Shown here: positions 45,230-57,464 of the stretch, piece after piece | Numbering within the stretch: the stretch's first letter is position 1 | How the letters are laid out: the number at the start of each line of letters is the position of its first letter | Source of the DNA: Fremontodendron californicum | Lineage: Eukaryota; Streptophyta; Magnoliopsida; Malvales; Malvaceae | Length of the DNA stretch: 64,000 bases | Direction of reading: 5' to 3' | Assembly (NCBI GenBank): GCA_030761205.1 | Contig: JAULJL010000003.1 | Span: forward strand, 30,076,123 to 30,140,122 | Made by a program: the position numbers and the translations under genes | Notes under the pieces: generated by a model | Database searches by the model: none | Seen by the model: the letters and a program-made list of their open reading frames with translations, nothing else | Told to the model about the DNA's origin: nothing

Positions 45230-45500
45230 TTAAGACCATTAACATATGATTAATTAGTACCGCTTTTTAAACAAACTTTGTGGGGTGTTAATACCTTCTC
45301 CACGCGTAACTGTACTCTCGAACCCAACTTGGTTTTTATATTTTTTTCACATATCTCAAAACTTTCTTTTTATTAAATCTTAAATAACTTTAAATTTTTT
45401 AGAAAGAAAGTTTTATAGGTGATCAATCACACTTAGCTAAAAAGATTGGTTTCGACTTTCTTGTTATTGAAAAAAAAAAAATTCTCAGTGTCTAATGGTC
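45230..45500 (+). mobile_element. Degenerate relic of a Tat/Ogre LTR end
   Basis: This matches, with many changes, the LTR end at 35460-35810. Shared blocks are CATATGATTAATTAGTACCG / CACATGATTAATAAGGTACC, the GGGTGTTAATACCTTCTCC / GGGTGCTAATCCTTCCCC stretch, and GTGATCAATCACACTTAGCT / GGCCGATCACACCTAGCTTA. It shows that the same lineage was active here much earlier. Confidence 0.65.
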
Positions 45501-45761
45501 GCGAGATTATTATAACATAAATTATAGAAGACAATAAAAGAAAATTAATTCTGCACAAATAAAAAAATTTAATAATCAATGAAAACAACATTAAAACACA
45601 AATAATTAAATTAAAATGTAACAACAAAGTTATATTGAGCAAATAGTGATACCTCAATTATAACTCCTCTGAAATGACTCAAATTACCTTTATTTATACA
45701 AGATATACATGTTCATGAGTCAGGTTTGGGTCGGGCCTAAGTCCTATATTAATAAGGATTA
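45501..45761. other. Flank with no recognised feature
   Basis: AT-rich sequence with no supported coding or repeat call. The last 5 bp (GATTA, 45757-45761) would be the target duplication of the outer Athila element, but its partner lies outside the window. Confidence 0.35.
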
Positions 45762-47291
45762 TGTGATGCACTCAAAAGAGTATATCTTATTTAACATTAC
45801 ACTAAAAAGATCAATTGTAAGTATAGTAGTTAGCAAGGGTCGAGTCCACAGGGATTAGGTTTTAACTTATAAGTTATTAGTTTATCACTTAAGTTCAAAA
45901 ACAAGAAGAGAAAAGGGGGTTTTAAGATGTTTTAATACTAAAGCAAATAATAAAAGTAAGAAGAAATAAGTAAGAGAATATCAAATATGAGAAATATGGT
46001 TGAGGTTTCATTTTCCACCACTAGACATCATTGAGAATCAATAATCAGATCTATCAATATCAATAATCTATTAAAACTATCAACCGTAGATAACAACAAG
46101 CTCTGTTACCCCAATCTTTCCTTAGTTCGTCGTTAAATAGAACAAGCTCTCTATTTAATCTCTAACCATCAAACAATCTAGAATAAGCTCTCTAAATTCA
46201 ATTTAATGGCAACTTTATGATGAGAAAGATAGGTTGATCTAAGTAACAAGCACATAAACATGGATTCATTCAACTTAGGTTATGTACCACTTTGCAATTA
46301 TCGAAAACTTGACCATAATCATTAATCAGAAATTGCTACTATTGAATAGGAAATCAAGACAATTACAGATCAAGATTCCTAAACTAGTATTAGATAATTA
46401 TCAAGATATATCTAGTTTGCAACCTAAACAAATCAAGACAATATCATAAACAATTCTTATAGAAGAACATAAACAACTTCGATAGAAAATTAATGATAGA
46501 TAGAATCTGAAAATCAATTACAAAACATTTCTAGGGCTTTGAAATCACCCTTAACCAAAAAGAAGTTTAGCCTTGCATAGGCATTGTTAACATAAACATA
46601 AAATTAAAGAGAAAATAAGAAGAAAAATAGAAGAATGGAGAAGAAGAAGAAGAATATTGACTATTCAACCTCTTGCTCTCTCAAACTCTCTAAAATAAAG
46701 AAGAAATCAGAATACTAAAGCTTATAGAAGTGTCTATTTGGCTGCCCCCTTGTATCTCTATTTATAGGCCTCCCTAGGTCTTGAGCATTTAATGAGCATT
46801 TAATATTGAGTGACAACCAAAAATATAAAGTGGTAGGGGCGGCTAGGTTTTATAAAGGGAGATTAGAACAAGTCAGCTAGGATTTCATAGGGTTTGGACA
46901 TAAGTCAGTCGCCTAGCTTAGTTTTAAATGATGTGGAGCTGGCTTGGATGGGTTTTAAAAAGTAGGGCTGGCAGCTAGGTGGGGTTTTAAAGAGTAAAAA
47001 GCAGCTAGGGTGTTTAAATAACAAGGCTAGCGGCTTTATGATGTTTAAAGAGGATAGGTGGCGGCTAGGTGTTCTTTTGATGAATTCTAGGTTAGGTTTA
47101 ACCACCTAAGGTTTTCTTTTAAGAGTGAGCAACCATCCTTTATTCTTGAATCCTCCAAACTTTTCCAAATACATGCTTTTAACTCCACAGACTCTATTGT
47201 CTTCCAAATCACTTACAAAACACAAAACCTAGTAAAATATCAAGGAACTTAAGAATTAAAGTACAAAGTATAAGGAATTGATATATGAAAA
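45762..47291 (-). mobile_element. 3' LTR of the outer Athila element, distal part
   Basis: The plus-strand left end reads TGTGATGCACTCAAAAGAG. The block AGCAAGGGTCGAGTCCACAG at 45833 corresponds in type to GTGTTGAACCCACGAGG in the inner Athila LTR. The LTR is split at 47291 by a Copia solo LTR and ends at 49562, giving about 1.55 kb. Frames inside, such as 46905-47105, are not supported as genes. Confidence 0.75.
47287..47291. repeat. Target site duplication GAAAA (left copy)
   Basis: GAAAA at 47287-47291 is repeated exactly at 49535-49539, directly flanking the Copia solo LTR. It marks the insertion as a clean integration event. Confidence 0.88.
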
Positions 47292-49534
47292 TGTTGAGTT
47301 ATGCTACTCTCGGGCTCATGCTTAAACAAAATTAACAATGTGAAGCAGAAGTACACAAAGAAGCACCCAAAGTACAACAGGATATTAGGCTTGTGTTTAG
47401 CATAGGTTTATAACATTCAAAACAAATTAAATCACCCATATGATTTAGAAGTTACCTACTTAAGATATCATAACCTTAAGTTGCAGATCCAAGTCGCAAA
47501 TTGCTTTTAAGCCTAAGATCCAATTCGAACAAGATCACAAGAAGCACAATTGTCTTTCCTCTAGAGCTAGTCCACACGAACAGCTGATGGATCCTTCTCT
47601 AAGGTATGGTGACTCATTTATGCTAGCAAGTTGATCCTAAGATCACAATCAAAAGATATATTTCTTATTTTTGTCTCCCTAAATCAATCTCACTCAACAA
47701 GGAAGAGAAGCGGTGAGAACAACACCAAGAGAAAGAGGAATTACGGCAACCTTTTTTCTGCAGGGAGATGGAGATTTCTTCTTTTGCTAAGTTAGGGTTT
47801 TCTTCTTGAAACCAAACTTCTCTCAAGAAAAAATCAGAATATCTCAAGTAGAATGAATCTCTTATAGGCGGCTATATCCTCTATGTCTGATATATATATA
47901 TATATATATATATGCAAGCACAAACCCTAACCCCCTCTCCCTAAGCTTGGCCGGCTAGTGTAACTTGTTGCACAAGATTTTGATTAATCCACTTGGACTT
48001 AAACTATTTAATTCTAAGATGGATCAATAGGCCCATTATATTATCTAATAATAATAATGGTCCAACAATCTTAATGCCTTAAGTTGGGCCAACCATCCTT
48101 AGTAGACAGTCTCAAATTAGAATAGTCTCTTTAGACCCATTCTAATTTATCATACTTATTTATTGGATAGATAATTTCTAAATGAAAGTGATTTAATTTT
48201 CAATTAAATTTCTTTCTCCTCGTGAACAATTGATTTCATTAATCTATTAATATCATCTCATGACATTAATCCAATATAGCATAGTCATTCGAAATTCACC
48301 TTGCACATCACTATGTCAAAGTCGACTATACTAGTTTATATAAGACTTCTTGATTCCTCTTATCTCATTAAGACATTGTCTTTGGATTTCTCAAATCTCA
48401 ATCATGTCTTAATCTTTCTTAATTGAACTTCTTCAATCATGTCCTCAATATAGATCTTATTCCATTAAGTTTTACCTTAAAAGAATACCATGTTTAATCT
48501 ATACATATATGTTCTTATGTGTGTGACCCTCTACGTTCCCAATATGTTGGCAATGAACATAAGTTGATCTCATTAACTTGTTTTCATAGATCATGAGCAG
48601 GATCTAGCAACCCATCATGACCACCCAAATATTGTGAAGTCAACGTGACCTTTTAGAAACCTTTCAGCAACTAGCCTGTCAGTGTAATACGGTCCTTTCA
48701 CCATATATCCCGGATAGCTCATGAGTATGGTGCAGTGTCTACTCATGATCAATCCATATTAGTTCTTCGCAACTTATGATTAACCTTATGAATTTAGAGA
48801 AACAACTTTCTCCTAAATCCATTATGCTTTGGCCAAAGACTTAATCAAGTTAATCGTAGTCAAGACCAAACGAGATATGTCTCCATTATCACAGGGAGTG
48901 GTGAATTCTCTCTGGATCACTCATTCATCTTCGTATGGTTCATGTCATACCCAATAACACCCTACTATAATCATCTTTTTGTTGGGACCCGTTCATGATG
49001 GAACCTAAGTATGACACTCTCCATACAAGATGACCTGGTATCACAAGTCAGAGGACTAATTTACACGACTGGTACTAAGAGAACATTATCATAGATACTG
49101 GAGTGATATTACCAAATGAAGTTCTCTTGGCGGGCCATGTTCAGTGAACTTGTTCAACAGGCAAGCACCTATATGTTATCCCAAGTATCCTATACTTCAA
49201 CCTATATGAGATTGGTTGCTTACTTCATAAGTAAGAAGGCTTAACATATACTAGTCTCTGAGCATTGCCAATGCCTTGTCTTAGCAATACGATGACCAGG
49301 AACAGTTTGAGGAACAAGGCTTTGATGCATAAGGCTCTCATAATTTTAACTACTTATAATTCCTTTGCAAGGCCATTATATTCCATAGGCTTCATCTGAT
49401 TAGTACTTAATAACTCCTTATTATTGTACTAATATGAAGGAAAACCTTGTATCACTATCTTCATAGTGAAGGGTATGCTTTATTGACTGTGTATCCCATG
49501 CTCAATCTGATTGGCTCTAGGGCATACACCAACA
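47292..49534 (-). mobile_element. Copia solo LTR (2243 bp) with perfect target duplication
   Basis: Read on minus, it starts TGTTGGTGTATGCCCTAGAG at 49534 and ends at 47292 with GAGTAGCATAACTCAACA. It is flanked by GAAAA on both sides and has no interior. It shares blocks with the Copia LTR at 59111 (TTGAACAAGTTCACTGAACA, GCCTTATGCATCAA) but is longer and has a different middle, so it is a sister family. A (TA)n run lies at 47890-47913. The minus frame 47665-47847 is LTR sequence and is not a gene. Confidence 0.92.
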
Positions 49535-49539
49535 GAAAA

Positions 49540-49562
49540 TGTATGAATTTAAGCACTTATCA
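49540..49562 (-). mobile_element. 3' LTR of the outer Athila element, proximal 23 bp
   Basis: On minus this reads TGATAAGTGCTTAAATTCAT..., the LTR start before the solo LTR insertion. The start TGATAA is the same as in the inner Athila LTR (TGATAACTCTAG). Confidence 0.75.
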
Positions 49563-50392
49563 AATTCCCCCACACTTAATCTTTTGCTAGTCCTCGAGCA
49601 AAATAAAATAGACACAAGGTAAGAAAACTTAATTTAGTCCACTTTCGATAAAAAATAGAGACAACCATTGAACAAGTCTTATAAACTAATCAATAGCTTA
49701 AAGAGTTCATAAAGAATCATGCTTGAATGTAAATAGTTTAGTTAAGCCAATATTAGTATAACATATCTCAATCAAAATAATGCATATACAACTTAATCTC
49801 AATTTCTCACATGGGATACTCTCATGATTTTCACTCAATATAGTAATGGTAAGGTGTTTACACTCAATCAATCTCATGAAAATAGTCCTACCATATGCTT
49901 GCTTGTCCACCTATTCTCCACTTTTTAGATCATACAACTTCATGAATGAAGTGGTCTTTATTCAAGGTTGTAATGGGCCCAATGGGTTGTAATCTGGCTA
50001 AAGAATAAAAGATAAAAGATATTACAAAGGTTCCAAAGACTTCATAGAATTTAGAGACAAAATAAGATTTTCAAATAGAACTTTCTCAATACTATAGAAG
50101 TGCATAATCACATAGGCTAAATATTTCATATTGAGCCTTTGCTTCATTCTAATCAACTTTTTAGCATTTTTTCTTTCCTTTACCTAAAAGTTCAAGAGAT
50201 GATCTATTTTTCATATATACATGGGAGTGTGTTTTTATAATGCTCCATTTCTTTTTCTCTTGACTTTTGCCTTTCTCCCCCCACACTTATCTTTTGTTTC
50301 TAACCCAACTTTTCAATAAGTATCCCTTGTTTTTGCAATATGTCTCATACATTCAATTCATCTTTAAAACAAGGGTAAAGATATAAATGTGT
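49563..50392 (-). other. Polypurine tract and 3' region of the outer Athila element
   Basis: On minus, ATTAAGTGTGGGGGAATT (49563-49580) is the polypurine tract before the LTR. The rest is non-coding; the block TTTTGCTAGTCCTCGAGCAA (plus) is shared in type with 51930 (TTTTGCTAGTCGTTGAGCAA). The frame 49707-49910 is not supported as a gene. Confidence 0.7.
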
Positions 50393-50397
50393 TTAGG
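50393..50397. repeat. Target site duplication TTAGG (left copy)
   Basis: TTAGG at 50393-50397 and at 57460-57464 flank the inner Athila element exactly. After removal the outer element's 3' region becomes continuous (...GTGTTTAGG + CTAGGTGTAAG...). Confidence 0.9.
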
Positions 50398-51912
50398 TGT
50401 TGTCATATTTCACTACGCAAGTGCATGTATCGCAAACAAGTAATAAATTGGAAGTAAAGTGTTGAACCCACGAGGAATTGCTACTAAATTTGCTAAATAC
50501 TAAAATTAACAAAACTTAATCTTTTCTAAACAACTAATTAAAGATGATAATTAAAAAATAAATTAAAAAAATTAATATTGAAAGTAAGTAAATTAAAAAG
50601 GATGAATTCAATTAATTATAAAAGCCTAGGATTACAACTTCCCTCAACACTTTGCTTGAATCTCTCTCTACCTCTACACTTGATTAATGATCCTGAGTTG
50701 TTAACCTAGGAGCTCTATCTTATTTATAAGGATCTTTCGATGGTCTCATAAAAATATCCTTCTTAACCAATTAACTATATTCCTATGATAATTGAATTAA
50801 AGAAGAACTCATTAAGCTTAGGCTCTAACAATGGTTACACATAACAAGTAAGTGTATTCCTACCCTACCTGCAGATCAATTCATCCTAATAAATGAATAT
50901 GAACCATATGTCATTAAATCCATGTCTAACACTAAACTCCCTTTTTCAAGTTGTATTTAGGTTAACAAATCAATCTAATTGGTGATCAAGCAATTAGAAG
51001 CATTAAGAATAAGATTGAACAAACAACTCAACAAACCATTAAATCAAGCTAGAGAGAGAAAGTAAATTCAAACTATGTGTTGAGTTCCATTGAAATCCTA
51101 GTAAAAGAAAATTAGTTCATGATAATTAATGAAAACAAATATTCAAATAGTTTCACCATCATCAACAACACAAGAAAAATAAAGAAGGGAAAAGAGAAAA
51201 CTAAGAGTTGTCAATTCTTGAATCTTGAATCTTCCAATCTTCTTGAGAGCTTGTGATGGAAACTATCTTCTTGAGAGAATTAGGTTTCTAGGTATCCAAT
51301 CCTCTTTATTCTGACCTAAAAGAGTCCTATTTAAAGTGACCAAGGCCTCCTGCAGTCCGAAACTTTGCGGCCAAGCAAAACAGGTAAGTATCAATTTTTT
51401 GCCTTTTTTACGTGTTTCAGCACCACGGTGCCAACTTTTTGCCTCCCTGGCGCCATGGCCCTAGGCCACGGCCCCTACTCACTGGTTGCTACCTGCAGGT
51501 TTTGTCATCTTCTCAAAATTCATCAGCTGATTTGGATGGGCAAATCTTGTCCGATTTTAACAAGGCTTAGACTATTGGAAAGGTATGGAAGTCAGGTTCA
51601 AAAGTCAAGAGGGCTTTTTCTCAAATTAAGTCTTTAAAATCAAGGTTTTCTTGAAAGAAGCTCCAGAGGTCGAATCTGCTTGCTCATTGCCTTGCACCAT
51701 TTTTCATCGTTTTGCACCTCGAAGCTCTAGATCACCTTGGACCTATAAAAACACATAAATAATAACTAAATAACTATTTTAAACATAAAATCTTTAAATA
51801 AAATATATATAAAAACAACTAAAACTAATGAAATCCTAATAAAAGCCTCAAAGACTTAGCCGATTTAAATGCATAAAAGGTGGCAAAATAACTATATTTC
51901 CTAGAGTTATCA
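50398..51912 (-). mobile_element. 3' LTR of the inner, pol-less Athila-type element (1515 bp)
   Basis: The plus-strand ends are TGTTGTCATATTTCACTACG and CCTAGAGTTATCA. It pairs with 55944-57459 (1516 bp), at an estimated 94-95% identity over the parts compared by eye. Many differences are C/T or G/A changes at CpG (for example GTGTTGAACC versus GTGTCGAACC). The plus frame 51365-51637 is within the LTR and is repeated at 56946-57176, so it is not a gene. Confidence 0.92.
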
Positions 51913-53464
51913 CACCCCCAAACTTAAGATTTTGCTAGTCGTTGAGCAAAACAAAACAAAACAATCAAACTAAATAACCTGACACAAAACATCACTCAAG
52001 ATAAATGCACTCGAACAATGATTTCTTCATTTTCCTCAAAAGTTACCTCAAAATCCTGATTCAAAGTAGAACATAAACATAATCCAAATCCATGATTCAA
52101 TTCAATCGTAAACTTCATGCTTGAATGGATTTTCAGTGTGTGTGTGTGTATAATTTCTTTGCAAATCATCACATGCAATCTAAATAAGTTTATGTCAATT
52201 CAAAATACGAATTATAGTACTAGATTCTCATATGTTTGCTTTTCATCCCTCTCTCCACTAATGTAGACTAACACTTCATCAAGGATCAAGTAGGTCTTTA
52301 TTAAGCCTGTAATGTAAGGCTAGAGTCAAGGTAGGATAAAGATATATTTCGGTTTAAGTTCACCCATAGACACTTTACATTTTTTCAGGATTTTTGAGAG
52401 CCATAGTTTTTTCCTCAAATTACATACTTTCTTCTTTGAATACACTTCCTTTTTGCTTCACCAATTTATTTTTATTTTTATTTTTTTAATATTCTTCATT
52501 TTCGAAGAACCATAAACTTTTTTTTTAATATATATCACCACTTAACCCATATTCGACATGGCTCATAATTGTTTCCTGTAATATCATCACATGCCTATGT
52601 AGTGAGGGTTAATCATGGTTTTCTTATTTGGCTAGGCTAAAAGATGTGGCAATCAAAGAAAATAGATATATAATAGGCACAAAGAGATAGACTAAGGATA
52701 ATCATATATAAATAGGTAGGCTAGAAAGGCTCAAACGATCCAAAGATGGCCTAAATCATCTCCTCAACTTAGTGTTGTCTAGGATTTCGTCTCGAGAGAG
52801 AATCAAACAAATTATAGGTTCTAGACATAATTGCAATTCGCATCAACATAATCAGTCTTTAAATAAGCAATGCAAATCTAAACAAGAGATTAAGTGCACA
52901 ATTTGTGAAAATCACATCCTAACATAAAACTAACAAAATAATTTAACACAAATTCTTCTCATGCCTATGTTGTTCCCAAGAATCAAGACAAATCAATAAC
53001 TAAAATTCATCGTTGGATAAGGATTCCATCATAATAAGTGCATCATATCTCAAGCATAAACAAATTTTTATTTTTTTTATTTTAGACTCCTAATAATAAA
53101 ATTAGACAATCACACAAAGTAAAATGACTCCTAATAAAATTAGACAATCACACAAACTAAAATGAATCTAAAGATACACCCCCAAACTTACAACAAACAT
53201 TGTCCTCAATGTTTGGAAATAAAAAGAGTAAGAACAAGAAAACTCCCCTATTGATGAAAGCAACGTAGGAGAAGCTTTAGTTTTCCTCTTAGACTTCATC
53301 ATGTTTGTCCAAGTTGGGTGAGTAATCACTACAAAAGAAAACAAAGTAAAAAGAAATTAATAATAATAAAAATACTCTAAAAATTAAAAGAAAAGGTTTA
53401 GAATTTGAGTTTCCTCCCAAGAAGCGCTTGATTTATAGTCATCGGCTTGACTATCTCATTCCCA
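51913..53464 (-). other. 3' non-coding region and polypurine tract of the inner Athila-type element
   Basis: On minus, CTTAAGTTTGGGGGTG (51913-51928) directly precedes the LTR and is the polypurine tract typical of Athila-like elements. The rest is AT-rich and non-coding. The block CCCAAGAAGCGCTTGATTTA at 53417 matches CCAAGAAGCGCTTGGTTTAT at 58181 in the outer element, just downstream of its integrase. The deletion that removed RT, RNase H and integrase therefore lies between about 53417 and 53500. Confidence 0.7.
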
Positions 53465-54199
53465 TTAGCCGGCATCCTTCCACTTGAACCATTGCCCCCC
53501 TTTTTCCTTTGCTTTATGAGGCCTTGCATTCACAAAATTATGGCATCCATGCATCTTGGAAGTAGAATGTGAAACTGTCTCAAGTGGTTTAGTGGAACAA
53601 TTTTCGTTGAATGCATCTTTGGAATCACTATTCACCACTTTAACTGCCATACATTCATCAAATTGGTTAGAAAACTTCATAGCCTTAAAAACTTTAAAAG
53701 TTACCTGTTGGTCTAAAACTCTCATGGTAAGTTCTCCTTTTTGCACATCAATGAGAGTTCTACCGGTGGCTAGGAATGGTCTCCCAAGAATTATGGGTAT
53801 TTCACTATCCTCCTCCATGTCAAGCACAATAAAATCAGCAGGAAAGAAGAATTTGTCAACCTTGACTAGCACATCTTCAGCCATGCCTCTTGGATGTTTG
53901 ATGGATCTATCGGCTAGTTGCAACATCATTGTAATGGGCTTTATTTCCCCCAAACCAAGCTTGTGATAGATAGAAAGAGGCATTAAATTAATACTCGCCC
54001 CCAAATCACATAGAGCTTTACCAAAAAATTTATCACCAATGGCGCATGGAATGGCGAAGCTTCTCGGATCTTTGAGTTTGGGTGGGAGTTTCTTTTGAAG
54101 AATAGCGCTGCACTCTTCAGTAAGTGCAATTGTCTCAATCTCATCCAATTTCCTCTTCTTAGATAAAATTTGTTTCATAAACTTGACATACCTAGGCAT
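53465..54199 (-). pseudogene. Aspartic protease region of the inner Athila-type element
   Basis: This is the gag-linked protease that matures the polyprotein. The 244-residue frame begins MPRYVKFMKQILSKKRKLDE (end of Gag, typical of Athila). It has the protease core FFGKALCDLGASINLMPLSI, where the active-site triplet is DLG (Asp-Leu-Gly, the form usual in Athila), then VLVKVDKFFFPADFIVLDME and EIPIILGRPFLATGRTLIDV. The frame itself is open from 54199 to 53465 and ends WFKWKDAG at the deletion boundary. Upstream it is separated from gag by a stop near 54205. No RT follows. Confidence 0.88.
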
Positions 54200-54204
54200 T
54201 TGTT

Positions 54205-55834
54205 CTAAAGCTTCAGCAAAAGGTATATTAACATGGAGCTTCTTGAATACCTCAAGAAACTTCTGAAATTACTTGTCAAGTTTGTGCTTTTGAAGGCGTT
54301 GAGGAAAATGTGGTGATGGATAGACTGGAGGCTTCTTCTCTTCTTCTTGAGCTTTTTCAATTTCTTTTTCCCCCAAAGTTTCCACTTCAAGAGGCTTGGG
54401 TGGCAATTCTGGCACATTCTTTTGAAGACATTGAGGAAAGGGTGGTGGTGGGTAGACTGGAGATGTCTTCTCTTAAATTTTCTCATTATGCTTCTTGCTA
54501 TCCAATTCTACTTCTTTCCCACTCCTTAATGTGATTGCATTACATTGTTCTTTCCCATGGCTCTTAGGATTGCTCAAAGTATAGCTTGGAAAAGATCCCC
54601 TTGGGCGATTGTTAATCGCATTAGCAAGCTGGCCCACTTGTGTCTCAAGATTCTTAAGTGATGCTGTTTGAATTTGAAGTAATTCAGCTTGACCTTGAAG
54701 TATTTCAACTTGACTTCGAAGTGATGTCTTATTCTCCTTAAGTGATTCTGAGTGATTCTGAATGAGATTATCAGTTCTTGCCATGAAATGCATAAACATC
54801 TCTTCTATTGATGTCTTCTTTTCTTGGACAGGAGCCCGGGATTGTGCTTGAATACTAGGAGGGACTACTTGCTTAGCTTGTGATGATGGCCCTTGGTTGT
54901 TCCAAGAAAAATTTTGCTAATTTTTCCAACCTGGATTATAGCCATTTGGATATGGGTTGTTCTGCTGCCTATTATAGTTTCCCACATATTGAGCAGATTC
55001 AGCCTTTGTTGGGCATCTATCACTAGTATGTCCTTCCTCACAAGATTCACATATTACAAATGGGCTTCGGACTGAATGCACACTCATAGTGTCAAATTTC
55101 TTAGACAAAGCGACCATCTGTGCCGATAAAGCACTGATCTCATCCAACTGATAAACGCCTGGAGCTTTCTTTGGCAAAATTCGCTCAGTAGATCATTGAT
55201 AATTATTGGATGCCATCCCCTCAATTAAATTATAGGCCTCATCAATTTCTTTTCCCATGAGTGCCCCACCTGCTGCAGTATCTATAGAACTTCTAAACCC
55301 ATTAACCCATTATAGAATGTGTTTACTTGAAGCCAATCAGGTATCCCATGATGAGAACATCATCGGAGCAGATGTTTGTACCTTTCCCAAGCTTCATATA
55401 ATGATTCTGAGTCATACTGCATAAAAGATGTGATATCATTCCGCATCTTAGCTATCTTGGCAGGAGGAAAATATTTGGCAAGAAATTTCTGGGCCAGATC
55501 AGCCCAAGTAGTATGGAGCCAGCAGGAAGAAGTTCAACCAACTCTTGGCCTTATCTCAAAGTGAGAAAGGGAAGAGTCTCAGTCTAATGGCATCATCAGA
55601 AACACCATTTTGTTTGAAAAGATCGCAAACCTTCAGGAATTTAACGATGTGAGAATTCGGATCATCATTCGGTAAGCAGCCAAACTGAACTAAAGTTTGG
55701 ATCATCTGAAGGATGGCCGGCTTTATCTCGAAAGTATTTGCCTGGATGGCAGGCCTTTGAATACTAGTCTGAAGGTCTTACATGAGAGGAACCCCATACT
55801 CTCGCAAAGTCTTTGTATCGTTAGCATCAACCAT
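54205..55834 (-). pseudogene. gag: Gag of the inner Athila-type element, broken
   Basis: The likely start is the ATG at 55834 (MVDANDTKTLREYGVPLM), right after the primer site and a short leader. Core blocks are ANTFEIKPAILQMIQTLVQF, DDPNSHIVKFLKVCDLFKQN and GVSDDAIRLRLFPFSL; then come frame breaks. Later pieces read GALMGKEIDEAYNLIEGMAS, APGVYQLDEISALSAQMVAL, the CCHC zinc knuckle CESCEEGHTSDRCP, and the coiled-coil end LKNLETQVGQLANAINNRP with CNAITLRSGKEVE. These are standard Athila Gag signatures. Several stops lie between 55790 and 55180 and again near 54910 and 54475. Confidence 0.9.
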
Positions 55835-55919
55835 TGTACTTGAAAATAAGAAAGAAAAATAAAGTTTAAATTAAGACTAAGGTTGCTTCGTATTAATATT
55901 AACAAAAATAATAAATAAT

Positions 55920-55937
55920 TCCCCGGCAACGGCGCCA
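55920..55937 (-). promoter_or_regulatory. Primer binding site of the inner Athila-type element
   Basis: On minus this reads TGGCGCCGTTGCCGGGGA, a few bases after the LTR end TGACAACA. It is the standard Athila-lineage primer site (attributed to tRNA-Asp) and fixes the element's orientation. Confidence 0.88.
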
Positions 55938-55943
55938 AAAACT

Positions 55944-57459
55944 TGTTGTCAGATTTCACTATGCAAGTGCACGTATCGCAAACAAGTAATAAAGTGGAAG
56001 TAAAGTGTCGAACCCACGAGGAATTGCTACTAAATTTGCTAAATACTGAAATTAACACAACTTATTCTTATCTAAACAACTAATTAAAGATGATAATTAA
56101 AAACAAAAATTAAAAGAAACTAATATTGAAAGCAAGTAAATTAAAAAGGATGAATTCAATTAATTATAAAAGCCTAGGATTACAACATCCCTCAACACTT
56201 CGCTTGAATCTCTCTCTACCTCTTCACTTGATTAATGATCCTGAGTTGTTAACCTAGAGTTCTATCTTATTTATAAGGATCTTTCGATAGTCTCATAAAA
56301 GTATCCTTCTTAACCAATTAACTATATTCCTATGATAATTGAATTAAAGAAGAACTCATTAAGCTTAGGCTCCAACAATGGTTACACATGACAAGTAAGT
56401 GTATTCCTACCCTACCTGCAGATCAATTCATCCTAATAAATGAATATGAAACATGTGTCATTCAATCCATGTCTAACACTATACTCCCTTTTCCAAGTTG
56501 TATTTAGGTTAACAAATCAATCTAATTGCTGATCAAACAATTAGAAGCATTAAGAACAAGATTGAACAAACAACTCAACAAACCATTAAATCAAGCTAGA
56601 GAGAGAAAGTAAATTCAAACTATGTGTTGAGTTCCATTTAAATCCTAGTAAAAGAAAATTAGTTCATGATAATTAATGAAAACAAATATTCAAATAGTTT
56701 CACCATCATCAACAACACAAGAAAAATAAAGAAAAGAAAAGAGAAAACTAAGAGTTGTCAGTTCTTAAATCTTGAATCTTCCAATCTTCTCGAGAGCTTG
56801 TGATGGAAACTATCTTCTTGAGAGAATTAGGTTTCTAGGTATCCAATCCTCTTTATTCTGACCTAAAAGAGTCATATTTAAAGTGCCCAATGCCTCTTGG
56901 AGTCCGAAACTTCTTGGCTAAGCAAAATAGGTAAGTATCAAATTTTTGCATTTTTTTACGTGTTTTGACACCGCAGCGCCAACTTTCTGCCTCCCCGGCT
57001 CCATGGCCCTAGGCCGCGGCCCCGATTCGCTGGTTGCTGACTGCAGGTTCTGTCATCTTTTCAAACTTCGTTATCTGATTTGGATGGGCAAATCTTGTAC
57101 AATTTTGACGAGGTTAGAACGTTGGAACGGTATGGAAGTCAGCTTCAAAAGTCAAGAAGGTAGTTTTCTCAAATGAAGTCTTTAAGATCAAGCTTTTCTT
57201 GAATGAAGATCCGAAGGTTGAATCTGCCTGCTCATTGCTTTGCACCGTTTTTCTTCGTTTTGCACCTCGAAACTCCAAATCAACTTGGACCTAGAAAAAC
57301 ACATAAATAATAAATAAATAACTATTTTAAACATAAAATGGTTAAATAAAATAAATATAAAAACATCTAAAACTAATCAAATCATAATAAAAGCCTCAAA
57401 GACTTAGCCGATTTAAATGCATAAAAGTGGCAAAATAACTATATTTCCTAGAGTTATCA
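55944..57459 (-). mobile_element. 5' LTR of the inner, pol-less Athila-type element (1516 bp)
   Basis: The plus-strand ends are TGTTGTCAGATTTCACTATG and CCTAGAGTTATCA, flanked outside by TTAGG (57460-57464). It keeps more CpG sites than its partner at 50398-51912, for example CCGCGGCCCCGATTCGC at 57015 against CCACGGCCCCTACTCAC at 51468. Confidence 0.92.
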
Positions 57460-57464
57460 TTAGG

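Noticed and set aside
51365..51637. Plus-strand frame with a duplicate at 56946-57176
   Set aside because: Both lie at the same place inside the two LTRs of one element and differ by frame-changing indels.
53556..53966. 136-residue plus-strand frame
   Set aside because: Antisense shadow of the Athila protease.
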